DNA of 64,000 nucleotides, from positions 6,483,001 to 6,547,000 of the forward strand of contig NZ_CP015136.1 in NCBI RefSeq assembly GCF_001618865.1. The letters are read 5' to 3'. Shown piece after piece: positions 44,775-52,788 of this stretch. How positions within the stretch are numbered: the stretch's first letter is position 1; each line of letters opens with the position of its first letter. Under the pieces are notes generated by a model. That model was not told the origin of the DNA and made no database searches. It was given only the letters and a program-made list of their open reading frames with translations. The DNA comes from Luteitalea pratensis (GTDB taxonomy: Bacteria; Acidobacteriota; Vicinamibacteria; Vicinamibacterales; Vicinamibacteraceae). The position numbers and the translations under genes were made by a program.

Positions 44775-44787
44775 CCGGGGCCGCGCG

Positions 44788-44888
44788 TAATTGCAGAATT
44801 GCAGAATTTCACAATTTCACTACCCACCGCCGTGCCTCGAAGCTGGCAATGGCACTGAAATTCTGAAATTCTGAAATTCCTGCAATTC
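44788..44888. repeat. AT-rich fold-back element, copy 3
   Basis: The left arm (44788-44819) has TAATTGCAGAATTGC words and the right arm (44855-44888) has TGAAATTC and CTGCAATT words. A 35-nt spacer (44820-44854) shares TCGAAGC and GGCAATGG with copy 1. It sits between convergent genes, as copy 2 does, and ends 1 bp before the stop of the HExxH gene on the minus strand. Confidence 0.85.
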
Positions 44889-44889
44889 T

Positions 44890-45684
44890 CTAGGCTGCGC
44901 AGACCGGGACGAGCGCTGGCGCGCGGCTGAAGTCGCGAACGACGAGATCCGCCTCGGTGAAGAGCGCGCGGCCAGGCGCCTCCTTGAAGGGCTCCACCAG
45001 CACCGCCGGCGCCACTGGCTGATCGGCGAGCACGTCCACGTACCGCTGCGGGTACGAGCCGTCGCGGAACGTCGTGGCCACCACCGAACCATGCCGCGCC
45101 TGCAACGTGGCGAAGTCGTGCCGGACCACCTCGAGCACGTCGGCCGACGGCGCGGTGTCCAGATACGAGCAGACGAGATCGCGGACGTCGTCGAAGAACT
45201 GTGGCGGGTGGGTCCGGTGATCGATGCTGCCGTCGGCACGCGCGAGCCGGCGCAGCCCGCTCGCATCGGGGGCGATGTGGTAGAGCTCGTGCACGATCGT
45301 GTCGAGGCGTACGACCCAGGGGGGTAACCCGGTATCGACATACCGGTCGAGCTTGCGACGGCTCACCTGATCCGAGAACCGAGGCAGCGCAACCGAGATC
45401 ATGTAATCGATCGGTGTCCCATGCATCACCACCTGTGGTGACTTGGTGACGAACCATGGCGATCGGCGCGTGATCGTGCCGGTGAGCGCATCGGCCCAGA
45501 AGTAATAGCCCGGTTCGCTCGTCGGCAACGTGAGGCAATGACACGTGGCATTGGGGCCGTCGGCGCCCGTGCGACCGCGGCGCGCGAACAGCAGTGTGCG
45601 CTCGGGACGCACGTGTGCGAGTGCTGGGACACGCTGGGTGATGTCGGCTACGAGGCCGGAGAGCGCGTCAGTAAGATGGAACAT
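44890..45684 (-). CDS. Putative HExxH metalloprotease-like protein
   Basis: A 264-residue protein without a signal peptide. The motif TIVHELYHIAPD gives a zinc-binding H132-E133-x-x-H136. The remainder has no recognisable protease domain (RPERTLLFARRGRTGADGPN, then CHCLTLPTSEPGY). The second half is acidic with ARHGSVVATTFRDGSYPQ. HExxH alone can occur by chance, but here it is in a helix with flanking hydrophobics, as in real zincins. The third ligand is not obvious; an Asp at about residue 140 or a Glu later could serve. The ATG at 45684 was chosen because the upstream 57 codons are low-complexity. Family unknown. Confidence 0.78.
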   Translation of the reverse strand: MFHLTDALSGLVADITQRVPALAHVRPERTLLFARRGRTGADGPNATCHCLTLPTSEPGYYFWADALTGTITRRSPWFVTKSPQVVMHGTPIDYMISVALPRFSDQVSRRKLDRYVDTGLPPWVVRLDTIVHELYHIAPDASGLRRLARADGSIDHRTHPPQFFDDVRDLVCSYLDTAPSADVLEVVRHDFATLQARHGSVVATTFRDGSYPQRYVDVLADQPVAPAVLVEPFKEAPGRALFTEADLVVRDFSRAPALVPVCAA

Positions 45685-45745
45685 ACCTTGCCAGGCAAAT
45701 CGGGCGGGCGGGCCGGAACATGAAACACCCCCGAGCCACATCGGG

Positions 45746-46699
45746 TCAAGTATCGGAAGGTGGTGTCGGTAACGGTCGCGCTGGCGCCTCATCCGGTGTC
45801 GGCGCTGGCTGAGATGGTGCGTCCACCGGGGCCCGGGGTGTGCTGCCTTCCTCACTACTATCGGACGATGGAGAGGGCTCGGTAGATTCCACGGCCGTGT
45901 CGGCGTCCAGCGAGATCACCGCTTTCGGCGCGGCGTCGTACTCCGATGGCGGGACAGGCGCCCCCCGCGTGCCCATGCGCCGCAGGATCATCTGCTGGCG
46001 CCGGCGCAATCGTGGCGGCGGATCGGCTGGACTGTAGCGGTTGGGATTGATCAACGCGCCGGCGAGCAACGCGGCTTCGGACGCGCCGAGTCCCGACGCA
46101 GGCTTGCGGAAGTATCGACGGCTTGCCGCTTCGGCGCCCCACGTACCCCCACCCCACTCGACGACGTTGAGGTACAGCTCGAGGATACGACGCTTGCTGA
46201 GCAGCCGCTCGAGGCGGCGCGTGATCATCAACTCGCTGAGCTTGCGCAACGGGTTCTGCGTCGGCGAGAGGTACAGGTTCTTGGCGAGCTGCTGCGTGAT
46301 CGTCGAGCCGCCGCGCACGATGGTGCCCTGTGTGAGGTTGGCTTCCAGGGAATCCTTGATCGCCTCGATCTCGATGCCGTCGTGATCCCAGAAGCCGCTG
46401 TCCTCGGTGACGAGGACCGCTCGCTTCAGCGTCTGGGCGATGCGCGTGTATGGCACGAAGCGATACTCGCGAACCGCGGGATGTCCCTCGGCATGGGCCT
46501 GCCGATCGCGCAGGCGCATGAAGGCGGTGTCGGCAGGTGGCGCGTCGACGAGTGGCCGTACGTCTGGCACCGTCAGCGCGAGGTACCCCAGGTACAGCAC
46601 GCCGGCGGCGGCAATCCCCGACAGCACCTGCCCGGCGCGACGCACTCCCGAACGGCCAGGGCGCGCGGCGGTCCTGCGGCGGCGTGGTGCAGCGCACAT
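45746..46699 (-). CDS. mtgA: Monofunctional biosynthetic peptidoglycan transglycosylase
   Basis: A 317-residue GT51 enzyme that polymerises lipid II at the inner membrane. A transmembrane helix (about 25-44, AAAGVLYLGYLAL) is followed by the glycosyltransferase domain. Motif 1 contains catalytic E99 (VLVTEDSGFWDHDGIE), motif 2 is RGGSTITQQLAKNLYLSP, motif 3 is KLSELMITRRLE and motif 4 is RRILELYLNVVEWG. There is no transpeptidase domain. A Pro/Ser/Asp-rich tail of about 60 residues is an unusual addition at the C-terminus. The ATG at 46699 precedes a basic N-terminal segment; longer starts are repeat- or Arg-rich. Confidence 0.93.
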   Translation of the reverse strand: MCAAPRRRRTAARPGRSGVRRAGQVLSGIAAAGVLYLGYLALTVPDVRPLVDAPPADTAFMRLRDRQAHAEGHPAVREYRFVPYTRIAQTLKRAVLVTEDSGFWDHDGIEIEAIKDSLEANLTQGTIVRGGSTITQQLAKNLYLSPTQNPLRKLSELMITRRLERLLSKRRILELYLNVVEWGGGTWGAEAASRRYFRKPASGLGASEAALLAGALINPNRYSPADPPPRLRRRQQMILRRMGTRGAPVPPSEYDAAPKAVISLDADTAVESTEPSPSSDSSEEGSTPRAPVDAPSQPAPTPDEAPARPLPTPPSDT

Positions 46700-46935
46700 G
46701 CGCCTATCAGTATAGAGGCGGGGCAGCCGCGGGCCCGACCGCACATCGGGACTGTGTCTGCTTGACACAAGGGGCGAGAGAGTCGAGAGGCGGGGCCGTT
46801 CGAGAGGTGTGTCCCGGAGACTGGTGAGTACCGAGTCCTCTGCCGATTGCTAGGGATACCGCCGGGTTGCTTCGAGTTTCCGAGCAGCGACGCCGTCGGC
46901 CGTACTCGAACGAGACTTCAGTGGCATCACCAGAG

Positions 46936-48141
46936 ATGACTTCGTCGGAGATTCGGTTGGCGGACCTCGTGGACGGGTCGACGCCGGTGGCCTGGTACGA
47001 GGCCGTGGCCCTCGTGCATCAGGTCGGACGTGCCGTGATGGATCAGCCGGCGCTCGGCGTACCCGGGCTGACGGGCCTGCACCTCGGGTCCGACGGGATC
47101 GTCCGGATCGAACCGCAGGCAACGGCGGCGCCCGACGTCGTCCCCGCACTCGCCGACCTCCTGAAGGCGCTACTGCCGCCTAGTAGCCCCGAGCGGCTCG
47201 CAGCACTTGCCGACTCCAGCCTGACAGAAGTCCGCGAGTCCGCCCTAAAAGAGTTTCTTGCCGCGCTGACTTTCTTTTGTCGTCCGGACGAAGTCGGCGA
47301 CTTAAAGATGCTGGCGGAGCGCGCCTCCTCCACCCGCGTCGCGGCCGCCCGCGCGGCTGCCCTGCACGCCCTGACCGAGCGAGCGCGCCAAGTGCCGCCC
47401 GACGAACACACGGCTGTCGCCAAGACCCGGAAGTCATTCAATACGCGTCCGTTAAAGCTCGTGGCGGCGATCGCGATGGCGGTGGCGGTGCTCGCCGTCG
47501 GCGCGTGGACGCTGAAGCAACCCCTGGCGGCGTCCGTCGAACCGGCCAACGGTGATCCAGTAGCCCAGCCAACCGTGGCACAGCGCGTGCAGAACGTCGT
47601 TGCCTCGGCGGCCGCGGTGGTGAAGGGGTCCTTGTCGGCCCCGCCGCCTGCGGCAGAAGGGCGCGGCAAGGACATCACGTTGAGGCCGCCCGCCAGTAGC
47701 CGATCGAGGTCGCGCCTGTCACAGCGAACCGAGGCCACGCCGGAAGTCGCGCCGACGTCGTCCGAGGCACCGTCCAACGCAAGGCCCGACGACACGCCAG
47801 GGCAGGGTGGGACTCACGCCCCGGTGACGGAGGCTGTAGTTGAGGAATCGAGGCCGGCCGGACCGCCGTTCGCCGCGGCCGACACGGACGTCACGCCGCC
47901 GGCGATCGTGCGCGCCCAGATGCCCGAAGTGCCCACCGGCGAACCCCCGGCCGGCACGCATGGAGTGCTGGAGCTGGTGATCGACGAGCGCGGGATGGTG
48001 ACGACCGTGCGGCTCGTGTCGCCGGCGGCGCGCCATCAGGAACGGATGATGGTCTCGGCCGCCAAGACGTGGCGTTTTGCGCCGGCCACACGGGACGGCC
48101 ATCCGGTAACCTACCGGTTACGCATGCCGGTGGTCTGGTGA
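46936..48141 (+). CDS. Membrane protein with C-terminal TonB-like domain
   Basis: A 401-residue protein. The cytoplasmic N-terminal part is helical (LADLVDGSTPVAWYEAVALV, LKALLPPSSPERLAALADSS). One transmembrane helix lies near residue 182 (LVAAIAMAVAVLAVGAWTL). A Pro/Ser/Thr-rich periplasmic linker then leads to a TonB_C-like domain (GTHGVLELVIDERGMVTTVR, AAKTWRFAPATRDGHPVTYR). The layout resembles a TonB protein fused to a cytoplasmic domain. It precedes DUF192 and the Tad locus, and its stop overlaps the DUF192 GTG start. The start is uncertain: ATG at 46936, GTG at 46921 and TTG at 46867 are all in frame. Whether it energises the TonB receptor at 27017 is unknown. Confidence 0.8.
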   Translation: MTSSEIRLADLVDGSTPVAWYEAVALVHQVGRAVMDQPALGVPGLTGLHLGSDGIVRIEPQATAAPDVVPALADLLKALLPPSSPERLAALADSSLTEVRESALKEFLAALTFFCRPDEVGDLKMLAERASSTRVAAARAAALHALTERARQVPPDEHTAVAKTRKSFNTRPLKLVAAIAMAVAVLAVGAWTLKQPLAASVEPANGDPVAQPTVAQRVQNVVASAAAVVKGSLSAPPPAAEGRGKDITLRPPASSRSRSRLSQRTEATPEVAPTSSEAPSNARPDDTPGQGGTHAPVTEAVVEESRPAGPPFAAADTDVTPPAIVRAQMPEVPTGEPPAGTHGVLELVIDERGMVTTVRLVSPAARHQERMMVSAAKTWRFAPATRDGHPVTYRLRMPVVW

Positions 48142-48578
48142 GGGCCCACTGGCTGGCCCCTCTTCTGCGCGATCGAGACGCGAAGTGGCGGCTCGTCGAG
48201 CAGCAATCGGGCCTCGTGCTGGCGGAGAGGATCGACACGGCCTTCGACTCGGCGTCGCGCCGCACCGGGCTGCTGGCCCGGGAGTCATGGCCGGAAGGGT
48301 CGGCGCTGATCATCGCGCCCTGCCAGGCCGTTCACACGGTCGGCATGCGCTTCGCAATCGACGTGGTGTTCGTCGACCGCGCGGGTGCTGTCGTGAAGGT
48401 ACGCCAAGGCATGGTTCCTTGGCGATTCGCCGTGGCGCCACGTGCGTTTGCCGCCATCGAAGTGCCGGCGGGCACCCTCCAGGGCCGGATTGGCCACGCC
48501 GCTGTGCTGACACTGGATGTCGGCGCACCGGCATTGGAGTCGCGATCCGCCGGGTCGATTGCTTCGATGTGTCGATGA
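48138..48578 (+). CDS. DUF192-family protein
   Basis: A 146-residue single-domain protein. The DUF192 hallmark segments are present: RRTGLLARESWPEGSALIIA, PCQAVHTVGMRFAIDVVFVD, VRQGMVPWRFAVAPRAFAAI and VPAGTLQGRI. GTG at 48138 overlaps the TGA of the previous gene (GTGA), which sets the start. DUF192 proteins are widespread and frequently found beside Tad/Flp pilus genes; their activity is not established. Here the gene lies 181 bp upstream of the first pilin and may belong to the same functional neighbourhood. Confidence 0.85.
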   Translation: MRAHWLAPLLRDRDAKWRLVEQQSGLVLAERIDTAFDSASRRTGLLARESWPEGSALIIAPCQAVHTVGMRFAIDVVFVDRAGAVVKVRQGMVPWRFAVAPRAFAAIEVPAGTLQGRIGHAAVLTLDVGAPALESRSAGSIASMCR

Positions 48579-48759
48579 AATCGAGAGGTGCGCCCACCGG
48601 GCGTGGCTCTCGACTTGAACCGGTGCAGGTCTGCGCCGCGTTCATCGCTCTCCGGCACCGCCGGGAGCACTGCCGGGCATGCCATGGTGGCGTGCGGGCA
48701 ACACCGGTCCACCGCCCCACGGCGAGGACCGACCCCGGGCAAAGGGGTTAGGAGGACAG

Positions 48760-48924
48760 ATGAAGCAGTTTCTGATTTCGGTCGTGCGTGATGACGAGGG
48801 CCAGGACCTCATCGAGTACGCGCTGCTGGCGGGATTGATCTCGCTGGTGTGCGTCCTCGCCATCACGGGCGTGGGCAGCAAGGTCAATGCGCTGTTCGGC
48901 AGCGTGTCGGCTTCGATTCCCTGA
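48760..48924 (+). CDS. flp: Flp-type pilin 1
   Basis: A 54-residue pilin precursor. A short polar leader (MKQFLISVVRDDEGQ) precedes the Flp motif DLIEYALLAGLISLVCVLAI, with Glu and Tyr at the expected positions after the peptidase site. A short tail follows (SKVNALFGSVSASIP). Cleavage by the prepilin peptidase is expected in the Gly-Gln-Asp-Leu region. A strong AGGAGG lies 4 bp before the ATG. It is the first and best-translated pilin gene of the locus. Mature pilins assemble into the Tad fibre. Confidence 0.9.
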   Translation: MKQFLISVVRDDEGQDLIEYALLAGLISLVCVLAITGVGSKVNALFGSVSASIP

Positions 48925-48991
48925 CGCCATCGGCGCAGCGGGCAGGCCTGGTGGCTTGCCCGTCGCGCCGAGTCTTCCGAGGGTAGGTTCA

Positions 48992-49156
48992 ATGACATCG
49001 CGCAGCAGGCTGTGGACTGACGACGGCGGGCAGGACCTGATCGAGTACGCACTGCTCGCGGCGCTGATTTCCGTGTGTTCCATCGTCGCGATCGGCGCGC
49101 TCGGGCTGGCGATCGACAACTACTACAAGACCAGCGTCGAGGCGAAGATTCCTTGA
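48992..49156 (+). CDS. Flp-type pilin 2
   Basis: A 54-residue second pilin with the same leader-motif structure (DDGGQDLIEYALLAALISVC) and a more polar tail (DNYYKTSVEAKIP). It lies 67 bp after pilin 1. The mature sequence is clearly related to pilin 1, so the pair arose by duplication. The ribosome-binding site (GGGTAGGTT) is weaker than for pilin 1, consistent with a minor pilin. Confidence 0.86.
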   Translation: MTSRSRLWTDDGGQDLIEYALLAALISVCSIVAIGALGLAIDNYYKTSVEAKIP

Positions 49157-49167
49157 GGATGCGGCGC

Positions 49168-49374
49168 ATGGCGAACGGAACGATCGCTGGAGTGACGCGT
49201 CGCGTGTGGCGCTGCGAAGACGGCAACGACCTGCTGGAGTATGCGCTGCTGACGGCGCTCATCGGCATCGTCAGCGTCCTCACGTGGGGCGTCATCGCCG
49301 GCAAACTCGGGACCGCGTACGGATCGTACGACGTCGGCACGCAGGGTCTGTGGAACTCGCCGGATCCGATGTGA
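49168..49374 (+). CDS. Flp-type pilin-like protein 3
   Basis: A 68-residue protein with the leader EDGNDLLEYALLTALIGIVS, in which the conserved EY is kept but GQDLIEY is replaced by GNDLLEY. A longer, Gly-rich tail follows (GKLGTAYGSYDVGTQGLWNS). GAGG at 49155-49158 favours the ATG at 49168, although an ATG at 49159 is in frame. Its stop overlaps the prepilin peptidase start (TGATG). It may be a minor or tip pilin; the divergence from pilins 1 and 2 is visible but its role is inferred. Confidence 0.78.
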   Translation: MANGTIAGVTRRVWRCEDGNDLLEYALLTALIGIVSVLTWGVIAGKLGTAYGSYDVGTQGLWNSPDPM

Positions 49375-49913
49375 TGCCAACGATGCTGACCGGCCCGATG
49401 GACCTCCTGATCGGCGGCGCCGTGATGACCGCGCTCGTGGCCTGTGCCACCGACGTGCGTTCCCGGCGGATTCCGAACGTGCTCACGGTGAGCGCGGCCT
49501 TGCTGGCCCTGTTGTGCCGCCTGTTGGTCGGCGGGCCGTGGGCGCTCATCGGCGGACTGCTGGGCGGTGTCGTCGGGTTCCTGCTCTTCCTTCCCCTGTT
49601 CGCGGTACGAGGCTTGGGAGGCGGCGACGTGAAGTTGCTGGGCGCGCTGGGCGCCTGGATCGGTAGCAATCTCGTGCTGTGGACAGCGCTCTACACCGCC
49701 CTCTGCGGCGGTGTCATGGCGCTCGGGCTCGCACTGTGGCACGGCGTCCTGCGGCGAACGCTCGGGCACCTGTCGCTGATGTTGACGCACTGGCGCGTGG
49801 TGGGGCCGGGCCCGGTCGCCGGGTTGACGTTGGAAGACTCCCGGAGCTTGCGGTTGGCCTACGCGATTCCGATCGCTTGTGGACTGGTACTGACGCTATG
49901 GCTGAAGGCTTGA
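49374..49913 (+). CDS. cpaA: Prepilin peptidase (A24 family, CpaA/TadV type)
   Basis: A 179-residue inner-membrane aspartyl protease. The two catalytic Asp motifs are visible: ATDVRSRRIPNVLT and GLGGGDVKLLGALGAWIG (GxGD type). About six transmembrane helices follow the pattern of short TadV enzymes that lack the N-methylation domain. It cleaves the leader of Flp pilins and probably TadE/TadF-type pseudopilins. The start at 49374 overlaps the stop of pilin-like gene 3. Confidence 0.92.
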   Translation: MPTMLTGPMDLLIGGAVMTALVACATDVRSRRIPNVLTVSAALLALLCRLLVGGPWALIGGLLGGVVGFLLFLPLFAVRGLGGGDVKLLGALGAWIGSNLVLWTALYTALCGGVMALGLALWHGVLRRTLGHLSLMLTHWRVVGPGPVAGLTLEDSRSLRLAYAIPIACGLVLTLWLKA

Positions 49914-49915
49914 CT

Positions 49916-50362
49916 GTGAATCGTACGCGGAATGGCGAGCGTGGGGCGGAACTGGTCGAGTTCGCCTTCGTGCTCCCCGTCCTGCTGCTGGTGTTTGCGG
50001 GCATCGTCGACTTCGGGTTCCTGTTCCAGCGATACGAAGTCGTGACCAACGCCGCGCGGGAAGGCGCTCGGCTGGCGACGCTGCCCAACTACACGCAAGC
50101 CGACGTGATCGCGCGGGTCAACGACTACCTGAACACCGGTATCGGCGCCGGCGCGGACGCCAACGCCACCACGACGATGGTCAACACGACGGTGGCGGTC
50201 TCCGGAGGCCCTGGCGTCTCGGCGCGACGCGTCGAAGTGGCCTACACGAGCACGTACCTCGTGCTCGGCCCGATCTCGGCCCTGGTTGGGGGCAGCAATG
50301 GGTTCAGCACCATCACCTTGCATGGCGTGTCGACGATGCGCGTCGAGGCACCAGGCCCCTGA
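49916..50362 (+). CDS. tadE: TadE-like pseudopilin
   Basis: A 148-residue protein. The prepilin-like N-terminus RNGERGAELVEFAFVLPVLL contains the TadE motif with conserved Glu five residues into the hydrophobic segment. It continues with FAGIVDFGFLFQRYEVVTNA and AAREGARLATLP, typical for TadE, followed by a beta-rich periplasmic domain. GTG at 49916 has an AAGG eight bases upstream; an ATG at 49898 would overlap the peptidase gene by 16 bp and has no such site. It probably forms a minor pilin or assembly adaptor. Confidence 0.86.
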   Translation: MNRTRNGERGAELVEFAFVLPVLLLVFAGIVDFGFLFQRYEVVTNAAREGARLATLPNYTQADVIARVNDYLNTGIGAGADANATTTMVNTTVAVSGGPGVSARRVEVAYTSTYLVLGPISALVGGSNGFSTITLHGVSTMRVEAPGP

Positions 50363-50544
50363 GCGCTCGCCGGCGCCTGACACCGGTCGGGCGTGCAGCA
50401 GCGGTCGGAAGGTGGTCGCAGAGAGGCGACCACGCAGGACATTGAGGTCCGCCGGAATTCGTGGACGAACGAGTCGTCCCCGAGCTTCCGGCTCGCAGGA
50501 ATCGGGCGCGCACGCGGAGTGTGCAGGCGCCCAAGGAGAACGAC

Positions 50545-51423
50545 ATGAATCGGGGCTTGCGGACGGCCATCGTCCTTGCCGTCGCACTCGTGGCCGCACT
50601 CGGGGCCAGTTTCGTTGCCTTCATGGCGATGCAGCGGTTGTCAGCGCAGTCGTCTACGCCTGACACCGTGCCGGTGGTCGTGGCGGTGCGCGACGTGCCG
50701 ATGGGCACGCTGCTCACAACCGATCACGTCAAGGTGATGCCATGGCCGACCAACAGCCAGGTGCAGGGGGCCCTCGGGCGCGTCGAGGACGCCCTCGACC
50801 GCGGCACGATCCTCGGGCTGGCAGTCAACGAACCGGTGACCGAAGCCAAACTCGCCGCCAAGGGCATCGGCTCAGGCCTCTCGCCGACGATCACGCCCGG
50901 CATGCGGGCCATCTCGATCAAGGTCAACGAGGTCGTCGGCGTAGCGGGCTTTGTCGTACCCGGATCGCGCGTCGACGTGCTGGTCACGATCGAGACGCCA
51001 GGCGCCACCACACGCAGCAGCATGACCCGGGTTGTCGTCAGCAACGTGCAGGTGCTGACCGCCGGGACGCGGATCGACCAGGACAAGGCGCAGGCCGAAG
51101 GGAAGCCGATTGCGGCCTCGGTGGTCACGCTGCTGGTGCTGCCTGAGGACGCCGAGCGGATCGCGCTGGCGCAGGTCGAGGGCCAGGTGACTCTGACGCT
51201 GCGCAACCCGACCGACACGGCGCCGACCCCAACGCCAGGCGCCCGTCTTGCGAGCCTGCTCGGCACGCAGACCGACAACGCGCCGTCGGCGCCCACGGCC
51301 CCTGCCCCGCGGGTGCGCCCGCGTCGCCTGGTTGCGCCGCCGCCTGCCGCCCCGCCTGCACCAAAGGCCTATACCGTCGAGACCATCCGTGGCGCCAAGC
51401 GCACCGAGGAGATCGTCAAGTGA
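50545..51423 (+). CDS. cpaB: Flp pilus assembly protein CpaB/RcpC
   Basis: A 292-residue periplasmic protein with one N-terminal transmembrane helix (AIVLAVALVAALGASFVAFM). A SAF/CpaB-type beta domain follows (VVVAVRDVPMGTLLTTDHVK, EPVTEAKLAAKGIGSGLSPT, GMRAISIKVNEVVGVAGFVV). A long Ala/Pro-rich linker and a short C-terminal tail are present. AAGGAG lies six bases before ATG 50545. CpaB stabilises or guides the secretin. Its stop overlaps the secretin start (GTGA). Confidence 0.9.
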   Translation: MNRGLRTAIVLAVALVAALGASFVAFMAMQRLSAQSSTPDTVPVVVAVRDVPMGTLLTTDHVKVMPWPTNSQVQGALGRVEDALDRGTILGLAVNEPVTEAKLAAKGIGSGLSPTITPGMRAISIKVNEVVGVAGFVVPGSRVDVLVTIETPGATTRSSMTRVVVSNVQVLTAGTRIDQDKAQAEGKPIAASVVTLLVLPEDAERIALAQVEGQVTLTLRNPTDTAPTPTPGARLASLLGTQTDNAPSAPTAPAPRVRPRRLVAPPPAAPPAPKAYTVETIRGAKRTEEIVK

Positions 51424-52763
51424 CCCGCTCCATCCTCAAGACGTCAGCTCTCGGCCTCGCCCTCGCGATCGCTGGCAGCATGCCGCTGCCCCTCCACGCT
51501 CAGGGCACGAGGCCGGCGACGCCGAGCGCCCCTGACGGCGCGTTCGAACGGATCACCCTGACCGCGAACCGCTCGCGCGTGCTGGCCGTGCCGTTCGACA
51601 TCGTCCGGATTGCGGTGACCAACCCTGCGGTCGCCGATGCGGTGGTGGTCAACCCGCGTGAAGTCCTGGTCGACGGGAAGGGCCCGGGGACGACCAGTCT
51701 CATCATCTGGGGCAACGACGCGCGCGTCCAGTACGACGTCGCCGTCGACCCCGGCGTGGCCACGCTCGAACAGCATTTCAAGGTCCTGTTTCCCGGCGAG
51801 GACATTCGCGTCTCCGTCTCGGACGAGGCCGTTATCCTCGTCGGTGAGGTCTCGAGCAACAACATCGTGTTGCGCGCCGGCGAGATCGCGGCCGGGGCCT
51901 ATGCCAAGAGCAAGGTAATCAACATGCTGGGCCTGCCGGGCGGCACGCCCAGCCAGCAGGTGATGCTGCAGGTGCGTTTCGCCGAGGTGAACCGACGTGC
52001 GGTCACGGAACTCGGGGCCACCTTCATCTCCAACCAGCGCATCGCGGCCCGCACCACGACCCAGCAGTACGCCGGGCCCGACTTCAGTAACGACGCCACC
52101 AGCGGGCTGGTCTTTTCCGACTTCCTGAACCTGTTCGTGTTCGATCGCCAGGAAGGGCTCGGCCTGCTGATCAAGGCACTGCAGCAGAACGGCTACTTCC
52201 AGAGTCTCGCCGAGCCGAACCTGATCGCCTACAACGGACAGGAGGCCAGTTTCCTCGCCGGCGGTGAGTTCCCCGTGCCGATCGTGCAGGGTGGCAACAC
52301 CAACGCCGTCACCATCCAGTTCAAGGAGTTCGGCATCCGGCTGAACTTCAAGCCGACCATCGCCGGCGACATCATCAGGCTGCGGGTTCGCCCGGAAGTC
52401 TCTTCGCTCGACTTCAACAACGGCATCACCCTCCAGGGCTTCCGCGTCCCGTCGCTGACGACCAGACGCGCCGAGACCGACATCGAACTGCGCGACGGCC
52501 AGACGTTCGCCGTGGCCGGTCTGCTGAGCAACCAGACACAAACCGACGGCGCTGCCATCCCGTGGGTCTCGAAGATCCCGATCATCGGCAACTTCTTCAA
52601 AAGCAAGGCCGATCGCAACGAGCAGACGGAACTGCTCGTCCTGATCACGCCGCGGCTCGTCAAGCCGCTGGATCCGGACGAGGTACCGGCCCTGCCGACC
52701 GACTCGAAGCGGTTCCTGCCGCCTGTCGATCCCACACCGCGCCCGTCCTCGGGGCAGCGCTGA
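51420..52763 (+). CDS. cpaC: Tad pilus secretin CpaC/RcpA
   Basis: A 447-residue outer-membrane secretin. The signal (SALGLALAIAGSMPLPLHAQ) is followed by a BON-like/N-domain region (RVLAVPFDIVRIAVTNPAVA, NPREVLVDGKGPGTTSLIIW, HFKVLFPGEDIRVSVSDEAV). The secretin domain follows with VMLQVRFAEVNRRAVTELGA, ALQQNGYFQSLAEPNLIAYN, FLAGGEFPVPIVQ, LRVRPEVSSLD and FAVAGLL, and ends in ELLVLITPRLVKPL. It starts at GTG 51420, coupled to cpaB. Together they form the outer-membrane exit of the Tad machine. No lipoprotein pilotin is evident in the window. Confidence 0.93.
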   Translation: MTRSILKTSALGLALAIAGSMPLPLHAQGTRPATPSAPDGAFERITLTANRSRVLAVPFDIVRIAVTNPAVADAVVVNPREVLVDGKGPGTTSLIIWGNDARVQYDVAVDPGVATLEQHFKVLFPGEDIRVSVSDEAVILVGEVSSNNIVLRAGEIAAGAYAKSKVINMLGLPGGTPSQQVMLQVRFAEVNRRAVTELGATFISNQRIAARTTTQQYAGPDFSNDATSGLVFSDFLNLFVFDRQEGLGLLIKALQQNGYFQSLAEPNLIAYNGQEASFLAGGEFPVPIVQGGNTNAVTIQFKEFGIRLNFKPTIAGDIIRLRVRPEVSSLDFNNGITLQGFRVPSLTTRRAETDIELRDGQTFAVAGLLSNQTQTDGAAIPWVSKIPIIGNFFKSKADRNEQTELLVLITPRLVKPLDPDEVPALPTDSKRFLPPVDPTPRPSSGQR

Positions 52764-52788
52764 CACGACTCGGTAAGGGAGACGCGCG

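Noticed and set aside
46761-46790. Promoter with TTGACA at 46761
   Set aside because: No plausible -10 lies 16-19 bp downstream, and the region is GC-rich.
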